Below, piece by piece: positions 52,825-62,306 of a DNA stretch of 64,000 bases. The translations under genes and the position numbers were made by a program. The stretch spans positions 62,001 through 126,000 of the forward strand of contig MPDE01000009.1 in NCBI GenBank assembly GCA_001874335.1, in the 5' to 3' direction. The notes beneath the pieces were generated by a model, which was not told the DNA's origin, did no database searches, and saw only the letters and a list, made by a program, of their open reading frames with translations. This DNA comes from Bacteroidetes bacterium MedPE-SWsnd-G2. Lineage in GTDB: Bacteria; Bacteroidota; Bacteroidia; Flavobacteriales; Flavobacteriaceae. The stretch's first letter is position 1. Each line of letters opens with the position of its first letter.

Positions 52825-55200
52825 ATGAACCAGGCCAACTGTTTCCATTGCGGTGATATTTGTGTGACAACCAACATTAAAATTGAGGAAAAACAATTTT
52901 GTTGTACAGGTTGTAAAACTGTGTTCGAAATTTTATCTGAAAGTGATTTAACTAATTATTATGATTTAGTATCATCGCCCGGCGCTATACCTGAAGAAAT
53001 TGTTGGTAAGTACGATTTTTTAGAAGACAAAACAATAGTCAATAAACTCTTAGACTTTAATGATGACAAACATCAAATTGTAACGCTTTACATTCCTCAT
53101 ATTCACTGTAGTTCATGTATTTGGATTTTAGAAAACTTACATAAGCTTCAAAATGACATTTCAAGTTCACAGGTTAATTTTGGAAAGAAAACTGTTAGAG
53201 TTTCATACAATTCTGAGAATTACAGCCTTAAGGCTTTAGTATTACTTTTGAGTTCTATTGGTTATGAACCCTATATTAGCTTAGAAGATTATGACAAAGC
53301 AAAACATTCTGTAGACCGATCATTAATTTATAAATTAGGGATAGCTGGATTTGCCTTTGGTAATGTTATGTTCCTGTCGTTTCCAGAATATTTTCAAGTA
53401 AGTGGGTACTGGATTGAAACTTATAGCCCTCTTTTTAGATGGCTCATGTTTGGCTTTTCCCTACCTGTTGTTTTTTATGCTTCAGCAGATTATTTTAAAT
53501 CGGCTTACAAAGGTTTAACATCTAAATTATTAAATATTGATGTGCCAATAGCACTGGGGATTACCGTTCTTTTTGTTAGAAGTACAATTGAAATTGTTTT
53601 TGATTTAGGTACTGGATTCTTTGATAGTTTAACAGGATTAGTCTTCTTTTTACTATTAGGAAAGTTTTTTCAGCAAAAAACATATTCCTTCCTATCTTTT
53701 GAAAGAGATTACAAATCATATTTCCCAATTGCAGTCACAAAAATTGACCAACAGAAAGAAGAAACTCCTATTCAACTCTACGAAATAGAAAAGGGCGACC
53801 GATTACTTATCAGAAATGAAGAATTAATTCCAGTGGATGGCATTTTGATTAATGGAGATGCTAACATAGATTACAGTTTTGTTACTGGAGAAAAGGAATC
53901 TGTCCCGAAACAATCTGGAGATAAACTTTTTGCAGGAGGGAAACAAACTTCTGGCAGTATTGAAATAGAAGCTATAAAATCTGTTGAACAAAGTTATTTG
54001 ACACAACTATGGAGTAATGATGTCTTTAACGCAGCTAATGCCGATGGATTTACCACGATAACAAACGCAATCAGTAAACATTTTACAATAGCTATTCTAT
54101 CTATTGCCTTTATCTCAACTGCCTATTGGTTATTTGCAGATGCTTCAAAAGCACTTAATGTGTTTACAGCTGTACTAATTATCGCTTGTCCTTGTGCCAT
54201 TGCATTATCAGCGCCGTTCACATTTGGAAATCTACTTCGTATTTTTGGAAAGAAAGGCTTTTACTTAAAAAACGCTAGTGTACTCGAAAAATTAGCAGAT
54301 TTAAATACTCTTATTTTTGATAAAACAGGTACACTTACAACAAGCGAAAAAGGAAAATCTGAATATGAAGGGTTAGCCTTGACAGCAGAAGAAAATAATC
54401 TTTTAAAAAGTACTGTAAGAAGCTCAAACCACCCCTTAAGTAGACAATTATACAATATCTTGGATAAACATAATATTGTAAGTATTGATCATTTTGAAGA
54501 GCATTTAGGGCAAGGTATTGAAGCTAAATCTAAAGACAATTCTATTAAATTAGGTTCTGCACAATTTGTAGGCCAACTCACCGCAAAAAAACCCTTAAAC
54601 ACTGAAATACACCTAAGTACAAATAATATTTACAAAGGAAAATTTACCTTTTATGGGGCTTATAGAAAGGGGCTTTCAAAATTATTTAATATCTTAAAGG
54701 AAAATTACGATTTAGTGGTTTTATCTGGAGATAATGATGGTGAACGTGGTAATCTTAAAAAATTACTCCCAGTTAAAACCAAATTGTTTTTTAACCAAAA
54801 ACCAGCTGATAAATTGGAGTACATAAAATATCATCAAAGTGAAGGTTCTAAGATACTAATGGTTGGTGATGGTTTAAATGATGCAGGTGCTTTAGCCCAA
54901 AGTAATGTCGGTATAGCCCTTTCGGAAAACGTAAACGTGTTTTCTCCCGCTTGTGATGCAATTTTACAGGCCGATAAACTACCACAATTAAGCGGCTATC
55001 TAAAAGCATCGCAACAAGCAATTTCAGTAATTAAATTCAGTTTTTTACTTTCTTTTATATACAATCTTGTAGGTCTTTATTTTGCAACTACTGGACAATT
55101 ATCTCCTGTTATAGCTGCTATTTTAATGCCTTTAAGTTCAATTAGTATTGTTGTGTTTACAACAATATGCAGTAATTATATAGGATCTAAACTTCAATAA
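52825..55200 (+). CDS. ccoI: CcoI/FixI-type copper P-type ATPase for cbb3 assembly
   Basis: A 791-residue P1B-type ATPase that supplies copper for the cbb3 oxidase. N-terminal cysteine cluster (NCFHCGDICV, FCCTGCKTVFEIL), heavy-metal domain with HIHCSSCIWILENL (CxxC), membrane copper site IACPCAIALSAP (CPC), phosphorylation site FDKTGTLT and hinge MVGDGLNDAGALAQS. About eight membrane helices. The first gene of the cco operon, immediately behind the Fnr-controlled promoter. It exports copper across the inner membrane for insertion into CcoN rather than for detoxification. Confidence 0.95.
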   Translation: MNQANCFHCGDICVTTNIKIEEKQFCCTGCKTVFEILSESDLTNYYDLVSSPGAIPEEIVGKYDFLEDKTIVNKLLDFNDDKHQIVTLYIPHIHCSSCIWILENLHKLQNDISSSQVNFGKKTVRVSYNSENYSLKALVLLLSSIGYEPYISLEDYDKAKHSVDRSLIYKLGIAGFAFGNVMFLSFPEYFQVSGYWIETYSPLFRWLMFGFSLPVVFYASADYFKSAYKGLTSKLLNIDVPIALGITVLFVRSTIEIVFDLGTGFFDSLTGLVFFLLLGKFFQQKTYSFLSFERDYKSYFPIAVTKIDQQKEETPIQLYEIEKGDRLLIRNEELIPVDGILINGDANIDYSFVTGEKESVPKQSGDKLFAGGKQTSGSIEIEAIKSVEQSYLTQLWSNDVFNAANADGFTTITNAISKHFTIAILSIAFISTAYWLFADASKALNVFTAVLIIACPCAIALSAPFTFGNLLRIFGKKGFYLKNASVLEKLADLNTLIFDKTGTLTTSEKGKSEYEGLALTAEENNLLKSTVRSSNHPLSRQLYNILDKHNIVSIDHFEEHLGQGIEAKSKDNSIKLGSAQFVGQLTAKKPLNTEIHLSTNNIYKGKFTFYGAYRKGLSKLFNILKENYDLVVLSGDNDGERGNLKKLLPVKTKLFFNQKPADKLEYIKYHQSEGSKILMVGDGLNDAGALAQSNVGIALSENVNVFSPACDAILQADKLPQLSGYLKASQQAISVIKFSFLLSFIYNLVGLYFATTGQLSPVIAAILMPLSSISIVVFTTICSNYIGSKLQ

Positions 55201-55239
55201 ACTAAATATGAAACAAATACCAACCAAACCAAATTATTC

Positions 55240-55425
55240 ATGAGTGTTATTTATCTCTTATTAGCCTTAAGTATACTTGTTGCTCTTGTATTTTTTATTG
55301 CCTTCATTTTGGCTGTAAAAAAAGGGCAATATGATGATAGCTACACACCATCAGTGCGAATGCTTTTTGATGATGAACTTATAACAGAACCTTCAAATAA
55401 AACGTCAACCAATAACAAAGATTAA
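55240..55425 (+). CDS. ccoS: cbb3 oxidase assembly protein CcoS
   Basis: A 61-residue protein with one N-terminal membrane helix (MSVIYLLLALSILVALVFFI) followed by the CcoS pattern AVKKGQYDD and a short hydrophilic tail. CcoS is needed for insertion of cofactors into the cbb3 catalytic subunit. Located between ccoI and the fused ccoNO gene, its usual place. Confidence 0.93.
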   Translation: MSVIYLLLALSILVALVFFIAFILAVKKGQYDDSYTPSVRMLFDDELITEPSNKTSTNNKD

Positions 55426-55435
55426 TTAAATTATT

Positions 55436-57631
55436 ATGGAACTACAACAATTTTATTACGATAATAAGATCGTTAAAAATTTTATCTATGCCACCATATT
55501 GTGGGGTGTAGTTGGGATGTTAGTAGGATTAATTCTTGCTTTTATGTTTCTTTTTCCCAACTTAACAGATGGAATTTCATGGCTAAGTTTTGGTCGCTTA
55601 AGACCACTGCATACAAACGCTGTAATTTTCGCATTTGTGGGTAATGCCATTTATGCCGGTGTTTACTATTCTTCTCAAAGGCTATTAAAAGCCAGGATGT
55701 TTAGTGATACATTAAGTAAAATTAATTTTTGGGGCTGGCAATTGATTATAGTTGCTGCCGCTATTACATTACCTCTTGGGTATACATCTTCTAAAGAGTA
55801 TGCTGAGTTAGAATGGCCTATTGATATTGCGATTGCTGTTGTTTGGGTTGTGTTTGGTTGGAACTTAATAGGTACCATCTTAAAACGTAGACAACGTCAC
55901 CTATATGTTGCAATTTGGTTCTATTTAGCAACATTTGTAACGGTAGCAGTATTGCATATTTTTAACAGTTTAGAATTGCCTTTAAGCGCAATGAAAAGTT
56001 ACTCTGTATATGCGGGTGTTCAAGATGCATTAGTACAATGGTGGTATGGCCACAATGCCGTGGCATTCTTCCTGACAACGCCTTTCTTAGGTTTAATGTA
56101 TTACTTCGTTCCAAAAGCAGCTAACAGACCCGTTTACTCATATAGATTATCTATTGTTCACTTCTGGTCTTTAATTTTCATTTATATATGGGCTGGTCCT
56201 CACCACCTTTTATATACTGCCTTACCAGAGTGGGCACAAAATTTAGGTGTAGCCTTTTCTGTAATGCTTATTGCGCCTTCTTGGGGTGGTATGATAAACG
56301 GTCTTTTAACCTTGCGTGGTGCTTGGGACAAAGTAAGAACAGATCCTGTTTTAAAATTTATGGTTGTGGCAATTACTGGATACGGTATGGCAACCTTCGA
56401 AGGACCAATGTTATCGCTTAAAAACGTAAACGCAATTGCCCACTTTACAGATTGGATTATTGCTCACGTTCACGTTGGTGCCTTAGCTTGGAATGGTTTC
56501 TTCGCATTTGGTATGATTTACTGGTTAGTACCAAAGTTATTTAAAACAAGATTGCATTCTATACCATTAGCCAATTTCCATTTTTGGATTGGAACATTAG
56601 GTATTATCCTTTATGCGCTTCCTATGTATGTTGCTGGATTTACTCAAGCAAGTATGTGGAAACAATTTAATCCAGATGGAACATTAGTATATGGTAACTT
56701 CTTAGAAACCGTTTCTGAAATTATGCCAATGTATTGGATGCGTGCCATCGGTGGAACATTATTCTTACTAGGTACACTTGTATTAGTCTACAATATAATA
56801 ATGACCGTAAAACAAGGGTCAACAGTTACTGATGAATTAGCTGAAGCTGCGCCATTAGCAAAAGTTTCAAGTAAACGAGTTGCCGGAGAAGGATGGCACA
56901 CATGGATTGAACGTAAGCCAATTCAACTTACAATATTAGCGACATTAACCATCCTTATAGGTGGAGCATTTCAAATAATACCAACTATACTGGTTAAAAG
57001 TAATATCCCAACCATATCAAGTGTACAGCCATACTCCCCACTAGAGTTAGAAGGTAGAGATATTTATATAAGAGAGGGTTGTGTGAGTTGTCACTCTCAA
57101 ATGGTAAGACCATTTAGAAGTGAAGTAGAACGTTATGGAGAATACAGTAAAGCAGGTGAGTTTGTTTATGACCATCCATTCTTATGGGGTAGTAAACGTA
57201 CTGGACCAGATTTACACCGTATTGGTGGAAAATACTCAGATAACTGGCACCTAAACCATATGTATGATCCTCAAAGTACATCAAGCGGATCTATCATGCC
57301 AGGTTATAAATGGCTGATAAAAGACGAGTTAGACAAGTCTCAAACTGAAGCAAAAATGGAAGTTATGGTCTCATTAGGTGTACCATATACAGAATCTGAT
57401 ATTGCCAATGCAGCCCAAGACATGTTAGCGCAAGGTACACGTATAGAGAAAAACTTGTATACAGATCCTGACTTTGCAAAAAGTTATGAGGCTGATAAAA
57501 AAGCAGCAAGTGACAAAGGTGAAGCTTTTGTAGAAATGAGAAACAGAGAAATTGTTGCCTTAATCGCTTATTTACAGCGTTTAGGTACAGATATATCTGT
57601 TAAAGATATTGATAATCAAACTTCAAATTAG
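55436..57631 (+). CDS. ccoNO: cbb3 cytochrome oxidase subunits I and II, fused (CcoN-CcoO)
   Basis: A 731-residue fusion. Residues ~1-480 are CcoN, with twelve helices and haem/copper histidines in RPLHTNAVIFAF, WWYGHNAVAFF, GPHHLLYTALPEW and HFTDWIIAHVHVGALAWNG. Residues ~490-731 are CcoO: a helix (ILATLTILIGGAFQIIPTIL) then a c-type haem site REGCVSCHSQMVRPF (CxxCH) and distal Met in GSIMPGY. This reduces O2 at low concentration and pumps protons. The fusion is usual in Bacteroidetes. Part of the Fnr-controlled cco operon. Confidence 0.96.
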   Translation: MELQQFYYDNKIVKNFIYATILWGVVGMLVGLILAFMFLFPNLTDGISWLSFGRLRPLHTNAVIFAFVGNAIYAGVYYSSQRLLKARMFSDTLSKINFWGWQLIIVAAAITLPLGYTSSKEYAELEWPIDIAIAVVWVVFGWNLIGTILKRRQRHLYVAIWFYLATFVTVAVLHIFNSLELPLSAMKSYSVYAGVQDALVQWWYGHNAVAFFLTTPFLGLMYYFVPKAANRPVYSYRLSIVHFWSLIFIYIWAGPHHLLYTALPEWAQNLGVAFSVMLIAPSWGGMINGLLTLRGAWDKVRTDPVLKFMVVAITGYGMATFEGPMLSLKNVNAIAHFTDWIIAHVHVGALAWNGFFAFGMIYWLVPKLFKTRLHSIPLANFHFWIGTLGIILYALPMYVAGFTQASMWKQFNPDGTLVYGNFLETVSEIMPMYWMRAIGGTLFLLGTLVLVYNIIMTVKQGSTVTDELAEAAPLAKVSSKRVAGEGWHTWIERKPIQLTILATLTILIGGAFQIIPTILVKSNIPTISSVQPYSPLELEGRDIYIREGCVSCHSQMVRPFRSEVERYGEYSKAGEFVYDHPFLWGSKRTGPDLHRIGGKYSDNWHLNHMYDPQSTSSGSIMPGYKWLIKDELDKSQTEAKMEVMVSLGVPYTESDIANAAQDMLAQGTRIEKNLYTDPDFAKSYEADKKAASDKGEAFVEMRNREIVALIAYLQRLGTDISVKDIDNQTSN

Positions 57632-57640
57632 AATTAAATC

Positions 57641-57829
57641 ATGTTGAAATTTGTTAAAAACCATATGGAAAGTATAAGTGGGATAGAGATCTATCCCCTT
57701 ATCTCCCTAGTTATATTCTTTGCATTCTTTGTAGTTCTTTTTTGGTGGGTGATTTCTGCTAATAAAGATTATATAAAAAATGTAAGTAACCTTCCTTTTG
57801 AAAACCAAAATAACAACGACATATTATGA
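57641..57829 (+). CDS. ccoQ: cbb3 oxidase small subunit, CcoQ-like
   Basis: A 62-residue single-helix protein (helix about residues 18-40, YPLISLVIFFAFFVVLFWWV) followed by a short hydrophilic tail (SANKDYIKNVSNLPFENQ). This is the size, position and pattern of CcoQ/FixQ, which stabilises the oxidase. Its stop overlaps the ccoP ATG by four bases (ATGA), showing translational coupling. Confidence 0.85.
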   Translation: MLKFVKNHMESISGIEIYPLISLVIFFAFFVVLFWWVISANKDYIKNVSNLPFENQNNNDIL

Positions 57830-58785
57830 GAACTTTATTCCCATCATACATAAGAGTCCCTATTTTATTTTTTATCGTAGCAGGTATCGTTGAATACTTC
57901 GTAGATTCTGGGGACAAACCCGCTTTTATTGAAAATCCTTACGTAGGTCTATTCCTATTGTTAGTTTTAATATTAATCATTGCTATAGAAGTTATTGTTA
58001 GTGCATTAGAAAATGTAATGTTTCAAACCTTAACAGAAGAAGAAAAGCAACGTTATTTAGAATCTAAAAATAAAGAGCCTCAGTTCACAAAACTGAAAAA
58101 GATATACCTTAAACTATTAGGTTCTAAACCTATTGAAGAAGAATCTGAAATTATATTAGATCATAATTATGATGGTATTAGAGAGTTAGACAACTCATTA
58201 CCGCCCTGGTGGGTTTACGGGTTCTATGTAACTATATTCTTTGCCGTATTCTATTTATTTAAATACGAAGTTTTTAATGGTGACAGTCAAGTTACTGAAT
58301 ATGAAAACGAAATGGCACAGGCCGAAAAAGATATTGCCGAATACAAGAAAAACGCTAAAAACCTAGTAGATATCAACACCGTAACCTTATTAACTGATGC
58401 AGGAGATTTAAGTGCAGGTAAAAAAGTATTTATGACTAACTGTGTTGCATGTCACAAAGCTGATGGTGGCGGTGGTATTGGACCAAACCTTACCGATCCA
58501 AATTGGATTTTAGGTGGTGGAATTAAAAATGTGTTTAGAACAGTTTCTGAAGGTGGACGATCTGGAAAAGGTATGGTATCATGGAAAAAAGAAGGTCTTA
58601 AACCATTAGAAATTGCACAAGTTTCAAGTTATGTCTTATCCTTAGAAGGTACAACACCTGCTGAGCCTAAAGCTCCTGAAGGTGATGTATGGGTAGACGA
58701 ATCTGCTCCTGCCGAATCTGGAGATGAGGCACCAGCTGAAGACACTGAAACTGAAACTGTTCCTGAGCAAGCAGTAGAAAATTAA
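57826..58785 (+). CDS. ccoP: cbb3 oxidase dihaem-type subunit III, single-haem form (CcoP)
   Basis: A 319-residue membrane-attached cytochrome c that passes electrons to CcoO. Helices near residues 9-24, 38-60 and 128-148; the conserved YDGIRELDNSLPPWWVYGFY (CcoP N-terminal motif) precedes the last helix. One haem site only, NCVACHKADGGGGIGPNL, with distal Met in GKGMVSWKKEG; proteobacterial CcoP has two. The C-terminal ~40 residues are an acidic Pro/Ala/Glu tail without structure. Overlaps ccoQ. Confidence 0.94.
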   Translation: MRTLFPSYIRVPILFFIVAGIVEYFVDSGDKPAFIENPYVGLFLLLVLILIIAIEVIVSALENVMFQTLTEEEKQRYLESKNKEPQFTKLKKIYLKLLGSKPIEEESEIILDHNYDGIRELDNSLPPWWVYGFYVTIFFAVFYLFKYEVFNGDSQVTEYENEMAQAEKDIAEYKKNAKNLVDINTVTLLTDAGDLSAGKKVFMTNCVACHKADGGGGIGPNLTDPNWILGGGIKNVFRTVSEGGRSGKGMVSWKKEGLKPLEIAQVSSYVLSLEGTTPAEPKAPEGDVWVDESAPAESGDEAPAEDTETETVPEQAVEN

Positions 58786-58808
58786 AAAACGTACGCCAAG
58801 ACGACCCC

Positions 58809-60233
58809 ATGGAAACGCCAGAAAACGAAGTTTTTAGAGACTCAATTGCCACAATTAATGAAGAAGGTAAAAGAGCTTGGGTTTATCCTAAAAAACCAAG
58901 CGGACCATATTACGATAAACGTAAACTGGTTAGTTATTTTCTTTTACTAATTCTATTAGTCTCTCCATTTATAAAAATAAATGGAAACCAGTTTCTAATG
59001 TTCAATGTCTTGGAAAGGCGATTTAATATTTTTGGATTACCATTCTGGCCACAAGATTTTCATCTCTTTGTAGTTTCAATGATAATTGGTGTAGTGTTTA
59101 TAACGCTTTTTACCGTTGCTTTTGGGAGAATATTTTGTGGTTGGATATGTCCTCAAACCATTTTCATGGAAATGGTTTTTAGAAGAATTGAATACTGGAT
59201 TGAGGGAGACCGAGGCAAACAAATACGGTTAGACAAACAAAAATGGAATGCTGAAAAAATAAGAAAAAGAGTAATTAAGTGGTCTATTTTCTTAGTCTTT
59301 TCATTTTTAATTGCAAACGTTTTTTTAGCCTACCTTATTGGTAGTGACGTACTCATACAATATGTCACTGATGGCCCCACCTCACACGTGAATACCTTAG
59401 TATCCCTATTAATATTTACGGTAATATTTTATTTTGTATTTGCTTGGTTTAGAGAACAAGTGTGTATTATAGCTTGCCCTTACGGTAGATTACAAGGTGT
59501 ATTATTAGACAACAAATCTATTATTGTAGCCTATGACCATAAACGTGGTGAAGGCAGCAATGGTCGCAAAAAATGGCGTAAAAACGAAGATCGGAAGGAA
59601 TTAGGCCATGGTGATTGTATTGATTGCTATCAATGTGTACATGTGTGTCCTACCGGAATTGATATTAGAAATGGAACACAATTAGAGTGTGTTAATTGTA
59701 CCGCTTGTATGGACGAGTGTGACAGCATTATGGAAAAGGTTGGACTTGAAAAAGGTTTGATTCGTTATGCTAGTGAAGCCAATATTGAAAATAAAGAAAA
59801 ATTCAAATTTACACCTCGACTCAAAGGATATACCGGTGTTCTAATATTCTTGTGTATTATTCTTTTCGGTATGCTTTTGATGAGAAATGATCTCGAAGCC
59901 CGAGTTTTAAGATTACCTGGTCAACTTTATGAGCATAAAGACAATAACATTATTAGTAACGTGTTCACTTACAAACTTGTGAATAAAACTACTGAAGAGG
60001 TTGAAAACGTTAGCTTTAAATTAGAAGGAATTCAAGGTGAGATTATCTTGGTTTCTGCTGAAAAACATTTTGATGTTCCTAAACAAGGTCTAAGTGAAGG
60101 TACTTTGTTTATTGAGTTAAATCAATCAAATCTTGCAGGAGACAAAACAAAACTTACCATTGCTATTTACAGTAATGACAAAAAAATTGAAACTACAACA
60201 GTAAACTTTTTGGGACCAAGAAGTTTTAATTAA
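58809..60233 (+). CDS. ccoG: cbb3 assembly iron-sulfur protein CcoG/FixG
   Basis: A 474-residue membrane protein with ferredoxin-like [4Fe-4S] centres. Features: about five membrane helices, GRIFCGWICPQTIFMEMVF, CIIACPYGRLQGVL, then two Cys clusters DCIDCYQCVHVCPTG and CVNCTACMDECDSIME, followed by a C-terminal Ig-like domain (from ~residue 370). CcoG acts as a cupric reductase that prepares Cu(I) for CcoI. Fifth functional element in the operon, 23 bases after ccoP. Confidence 0.95.
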   Translation: METPENEVFRDSIATINEEGKRAWVYPKKPSGPYYDKRKLVSYFLLLILLVSPFIKINGNQFLMFNVLERRFNIFGLPFWPQDFHLFVVSMIIGVVFITLFTVAFGRIFCGWICPQTIFMEMVFRRIEYWIEGDRGKQIRLDKQKWNAEKIRKRVIKWSIFLVFSFLIANVFLAYLIGSDVLIQYVTDGPTSHVNTLVSLLIFTVIFYFVFAWFREQVCIIACPYGRLQGVLLDNKSIIVAYDHKRGEGSNGRKKWRKNEDRKELGHGDCIDCYQCVHVCPTGIDIRNGTQLECVNCTACMDECDSIMEKVGLEKGLIRYASEANIENKEKFKFTPRLKGYTGVLIFLCIILFGMLLMRNDLEARVLRLPGQLYEHKDNNIISNVFTYKLVNKTTEEVENVSFKLEGIQGEIILVSAEKHFDVPKQGLSEGTLFIELNQSNLAGDKTKLTIAIYSNDKKIETTTVNFLGPRSFN

Positions 60234-60253
60234 TCGGTAAAAAAAGAAAAGGC

Positions 60254-60700
60254 ATGAAAATTAATTGGGGAACAGGAATTGTTATCGCATTTGTTTGCTT
60301 CATAGCATTTATTATGTATTTCGTTGTAAGCATGAGTACCAATGATAAATACGACCATGATTTAGTAAATGAAAACTATTACGAGCAAGAATTAAAATAT
60401 CAAGAAGATATTGATAAAGAAAAGAAAGCAAAGAACCTTTCTGAAAATGTTAAATGGAGAAAAAGTAGCGAAGGGATTGAAATTGAATTTCCTTCAACTA
60501 TGAATTATTCAGACATAAAAGGCACACTGCACTTAGATAGACCATCTAATAAAACTTTGGATTTTAAATCTGAATTAAATTTAAATTCTTCAAAATTTAT
60601 AATTCCAAAGGACAACCTATTAGAAGGGCGTTGGAACCTTAAAATTTACTGGAACTACAAAGGGAATGATTACCTATTTAAAGAATTAATCGTGTATTAA
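60254..60700 (+). CDS. ccoH: FixH family protein (CcoH)
   Basis: A 148-residue membrane-anchored assembly factor. N-terminal helix (NWGTGIVIAFVCFIAFIMYF), the conserved segment YDHDLVNENYYEQELKYQED and a periplasmic beta domain ending LLEGRWNLKIYWNYKGN. CcoH interacts with CcoN in late assembly. Stop overlaps the next start by one base. Confidence 0.93.
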   Translation: MKINWGTGIVIAFVCFIAFIMYFVVSMSTNDKYDHDLVNENYYEQELKYQEDIDKEKKAKNLSENVKWRKSSEGIEIEFPSTMNYSDIKGTLHLDRPSNKTLDFKSELNLNSSKFIIPKDNLLEGRWNLKIYWNYKGNDYLFKELIVY

Positions 60701-61404
60701 TGATATACTCGGCGTTCATATTAGGCTTATTAGGAAGTTTTCATTGCGTTGGCATGTGCGGACCTATAGCATTTATGTTACCAGTAGACCGGAGTAATAC
60801 GTTTTCAAAAGTAACTCAAATTTCAATATATCATTTTGGGAGACTTTTGGCTTATGCTATGCTGGGGCTATGTTTTGGGCTTCTTGGTAAGGGACTCTAC
60901 CTATTCGGGATGCAACAAAAATTATCTATTGCCATTGGGGTAATTATGATTTTAGTTGTAATCCTACCGCATCATATAATTGATAAATTTTCTATTACAA
61001 AACCTATTTATAAGCTGATTTCAAAAGTTAAATCGGCAATGGGTAAGGCCTTAAAAAAGAAAACTGCCGATACGTTTTTAACTATTGGTTTTTTAAACGG
61101 ATTTTTACCCTGTGGTTTGGTATATATGGCTGTTTTTGGGTCAATGGCTACTGCCGATTTCAAACTTGGCGCCCTATATATGGTTGTATTTGGATTAGGT
61201 ACAATACCGCTCATGACTTTAGCTATTTACATTGGCAAATTTTTAAATCAAACGGTTAGAACTTACATTCAAAAAACAATACCAGTTGTTATAGTATTAA
61301 TCGGATTTCTTTTTATTCTAAGAGGCATGGGATTAGGTATACCTTATATTTCACCAGAACCCGTTTTTGATGTTGCCTCTGGAAATATTGAATGTCACGA
61401 ATAA
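60700..61404 (+). CDS. TauE/SafE-like (COG2836) membrane protein in the cco operon
   Basis: A 234-residue protein with about six membrane helices. It carries the COG2836/DsbD-like hallmark near the start, SFHCVGMCGPIAFMLP (HCxGMC), and a second motif GFLNGFLPCGLVYMAVFG (PCG), which together place paired cysteines in the membrane. The 'sulfite exporter' name is inherited; the cysteine pattern and translational overlap with ccoH suggest metal (copper) or thiol transfer for the oxidase. Last gene of the operon, ending at a terminator. Confidence 0.85.
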   Translation: MIYSAFILGLLGSFHCVGMCGPIAFMLPVDRSNTFSKVTQISIYHFGRLLAYAMLGLCFGLLGKGLYLFGMQQKLSIAIGVIMILVVILPHHIIDKFSITKPIYKLISKVKSAMGKALKKKTADTFLTIGFLNGFLPCGLVYMAVFGSMATADFKLGALYMVVFGLGTIPLMTLAIYIGKFLNQTVRTYIQKTIPVVIVLIGFLFILRGMGLGIPYISPEPVFDVASGNIECHE

Positions 61405-61406
61405 AA

Positions 61407-61428
61407 AAAGCACCTAAAAAGGTGCTTT
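61407..61428. terminator. Bidirectional intrinsic terminator
   Basis: AAAGCACCT / AGGTGCTTT stem (61407-61415, 61420-61428), four-base loop; stronger T-run on the minus strand. Separates the cco operon from the convergent hemN-uspA operon. Confidence 0.9.
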
Positions 61429-61453
61429 CTTAATTATATAATGAGTTCTAAAA

Positions 61454-62293
61454 CTACTTCTTAATTTTAATAGTCATTACTGGTACTTTTGCATGGTTAG
61501 CAACATCTTCAGAAATACTGCCTTCAAAGAAATGTGCTAAACCTGTTCTACCATTTGTAGGTAATACTATTAAATTTGCATCTACTTTTTTACCAAAGCT
61601 AAGAATACCTTTTTCTACCGTATAATCACTACAAACAGAAACATCGGCATACTTATCTGTGTTACCATGAGCTTCTTCCAAAAATCCTTTGATACGATCT
61701 TCAATTTCTTCAGTGCTGTAAAATTGTTCACCTGGTAGGTTCACAAATAACAATTTAAACGAAGATCCTAAATGCCCAAACAATCTACTTGCGTTAAGGT
61801 AAGACGATAAGGATTTTTGTAAAAAGTTTGAAGCAAATACAACATTATCAAACTCTAATCCTTCAGGAGCTTCTTTTACTACTAATACAGGAATTTCTGA
61901 GTATCTTACAACTTTCTCTGTATTTGAACCTAAAAACACTTCTTTAACTCCACTGCTTCCGCGTGACCCCATCACAACTAAATCGGCGTTGTGCTCTTCA
62001 GCAACTTTACTAACCTCTTTAAAAACTTTAAGATGCTTTACAATTCGAGTTACTTTAACTCCTTCTAAGTAAGGTTTATCTAAAAATTTCTCGAATTTCT
62101 TCTCAGCCATTTTTATAAAAAATACAGCTTCAGCAGCTAATTCGTTTTCTCCATGAGACAAGAATGCATCTGATAACTCCAACATATGCAAGGCAATAAT
62201 TTTAGAGTCATTTTTTTTAGCCAAAATAGCAGCTGTTTGTAAAGCATATTCTGAATACTCAGAGAAATCAATAGGGACGATAATGTTTTTCAT
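61454..62293 (-). CDS. Universal stress protein, tandem UspA domains
   Basis: A 279-residue protein with two Usp domains. The first (1-145) ends with the ATP-binding pattern MGSRGSSGVKEVFLGSNTEK (G-x2-G-x9-G-S), the second (~150-279) with LPTNGRTGLAHFFEGSISED. Typical stress survival protein acting under starvation or oxygen limitation. Start is 13 bases after the hemN stop, so both are cotranscribed under the Fnr-like promoter upstream of hemN. Confidence 0.93.
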   Translation of the reverse strand: MKNIIVPIDFSEYSEYALQTAAILAKKNDSKIIALHMLELSDAFLSHGENELAAEAVFFIKMAEKKFEKFLDKPYLEGVKVTRIVKHLKVFKEVSKVAEEHNADLVVMGSRGSSGVKEVFLGSNTEKVVRYSEIPVLVVKEAPEGLEFDNVVFASNFLQKSLSSYLNASRLFGHLGSSFKLLFVNLPGEQFYSTEEIEDRIKGFLEEAHGNTDKYADVSVCSDYTVEKGILSFGKKVDANLIVLPTNGRTGLAHFFEGSISEDVANHAKVPVMTIKIKK

Positions 62294-62306
62294 AGTTTTA
62301 TATAGT

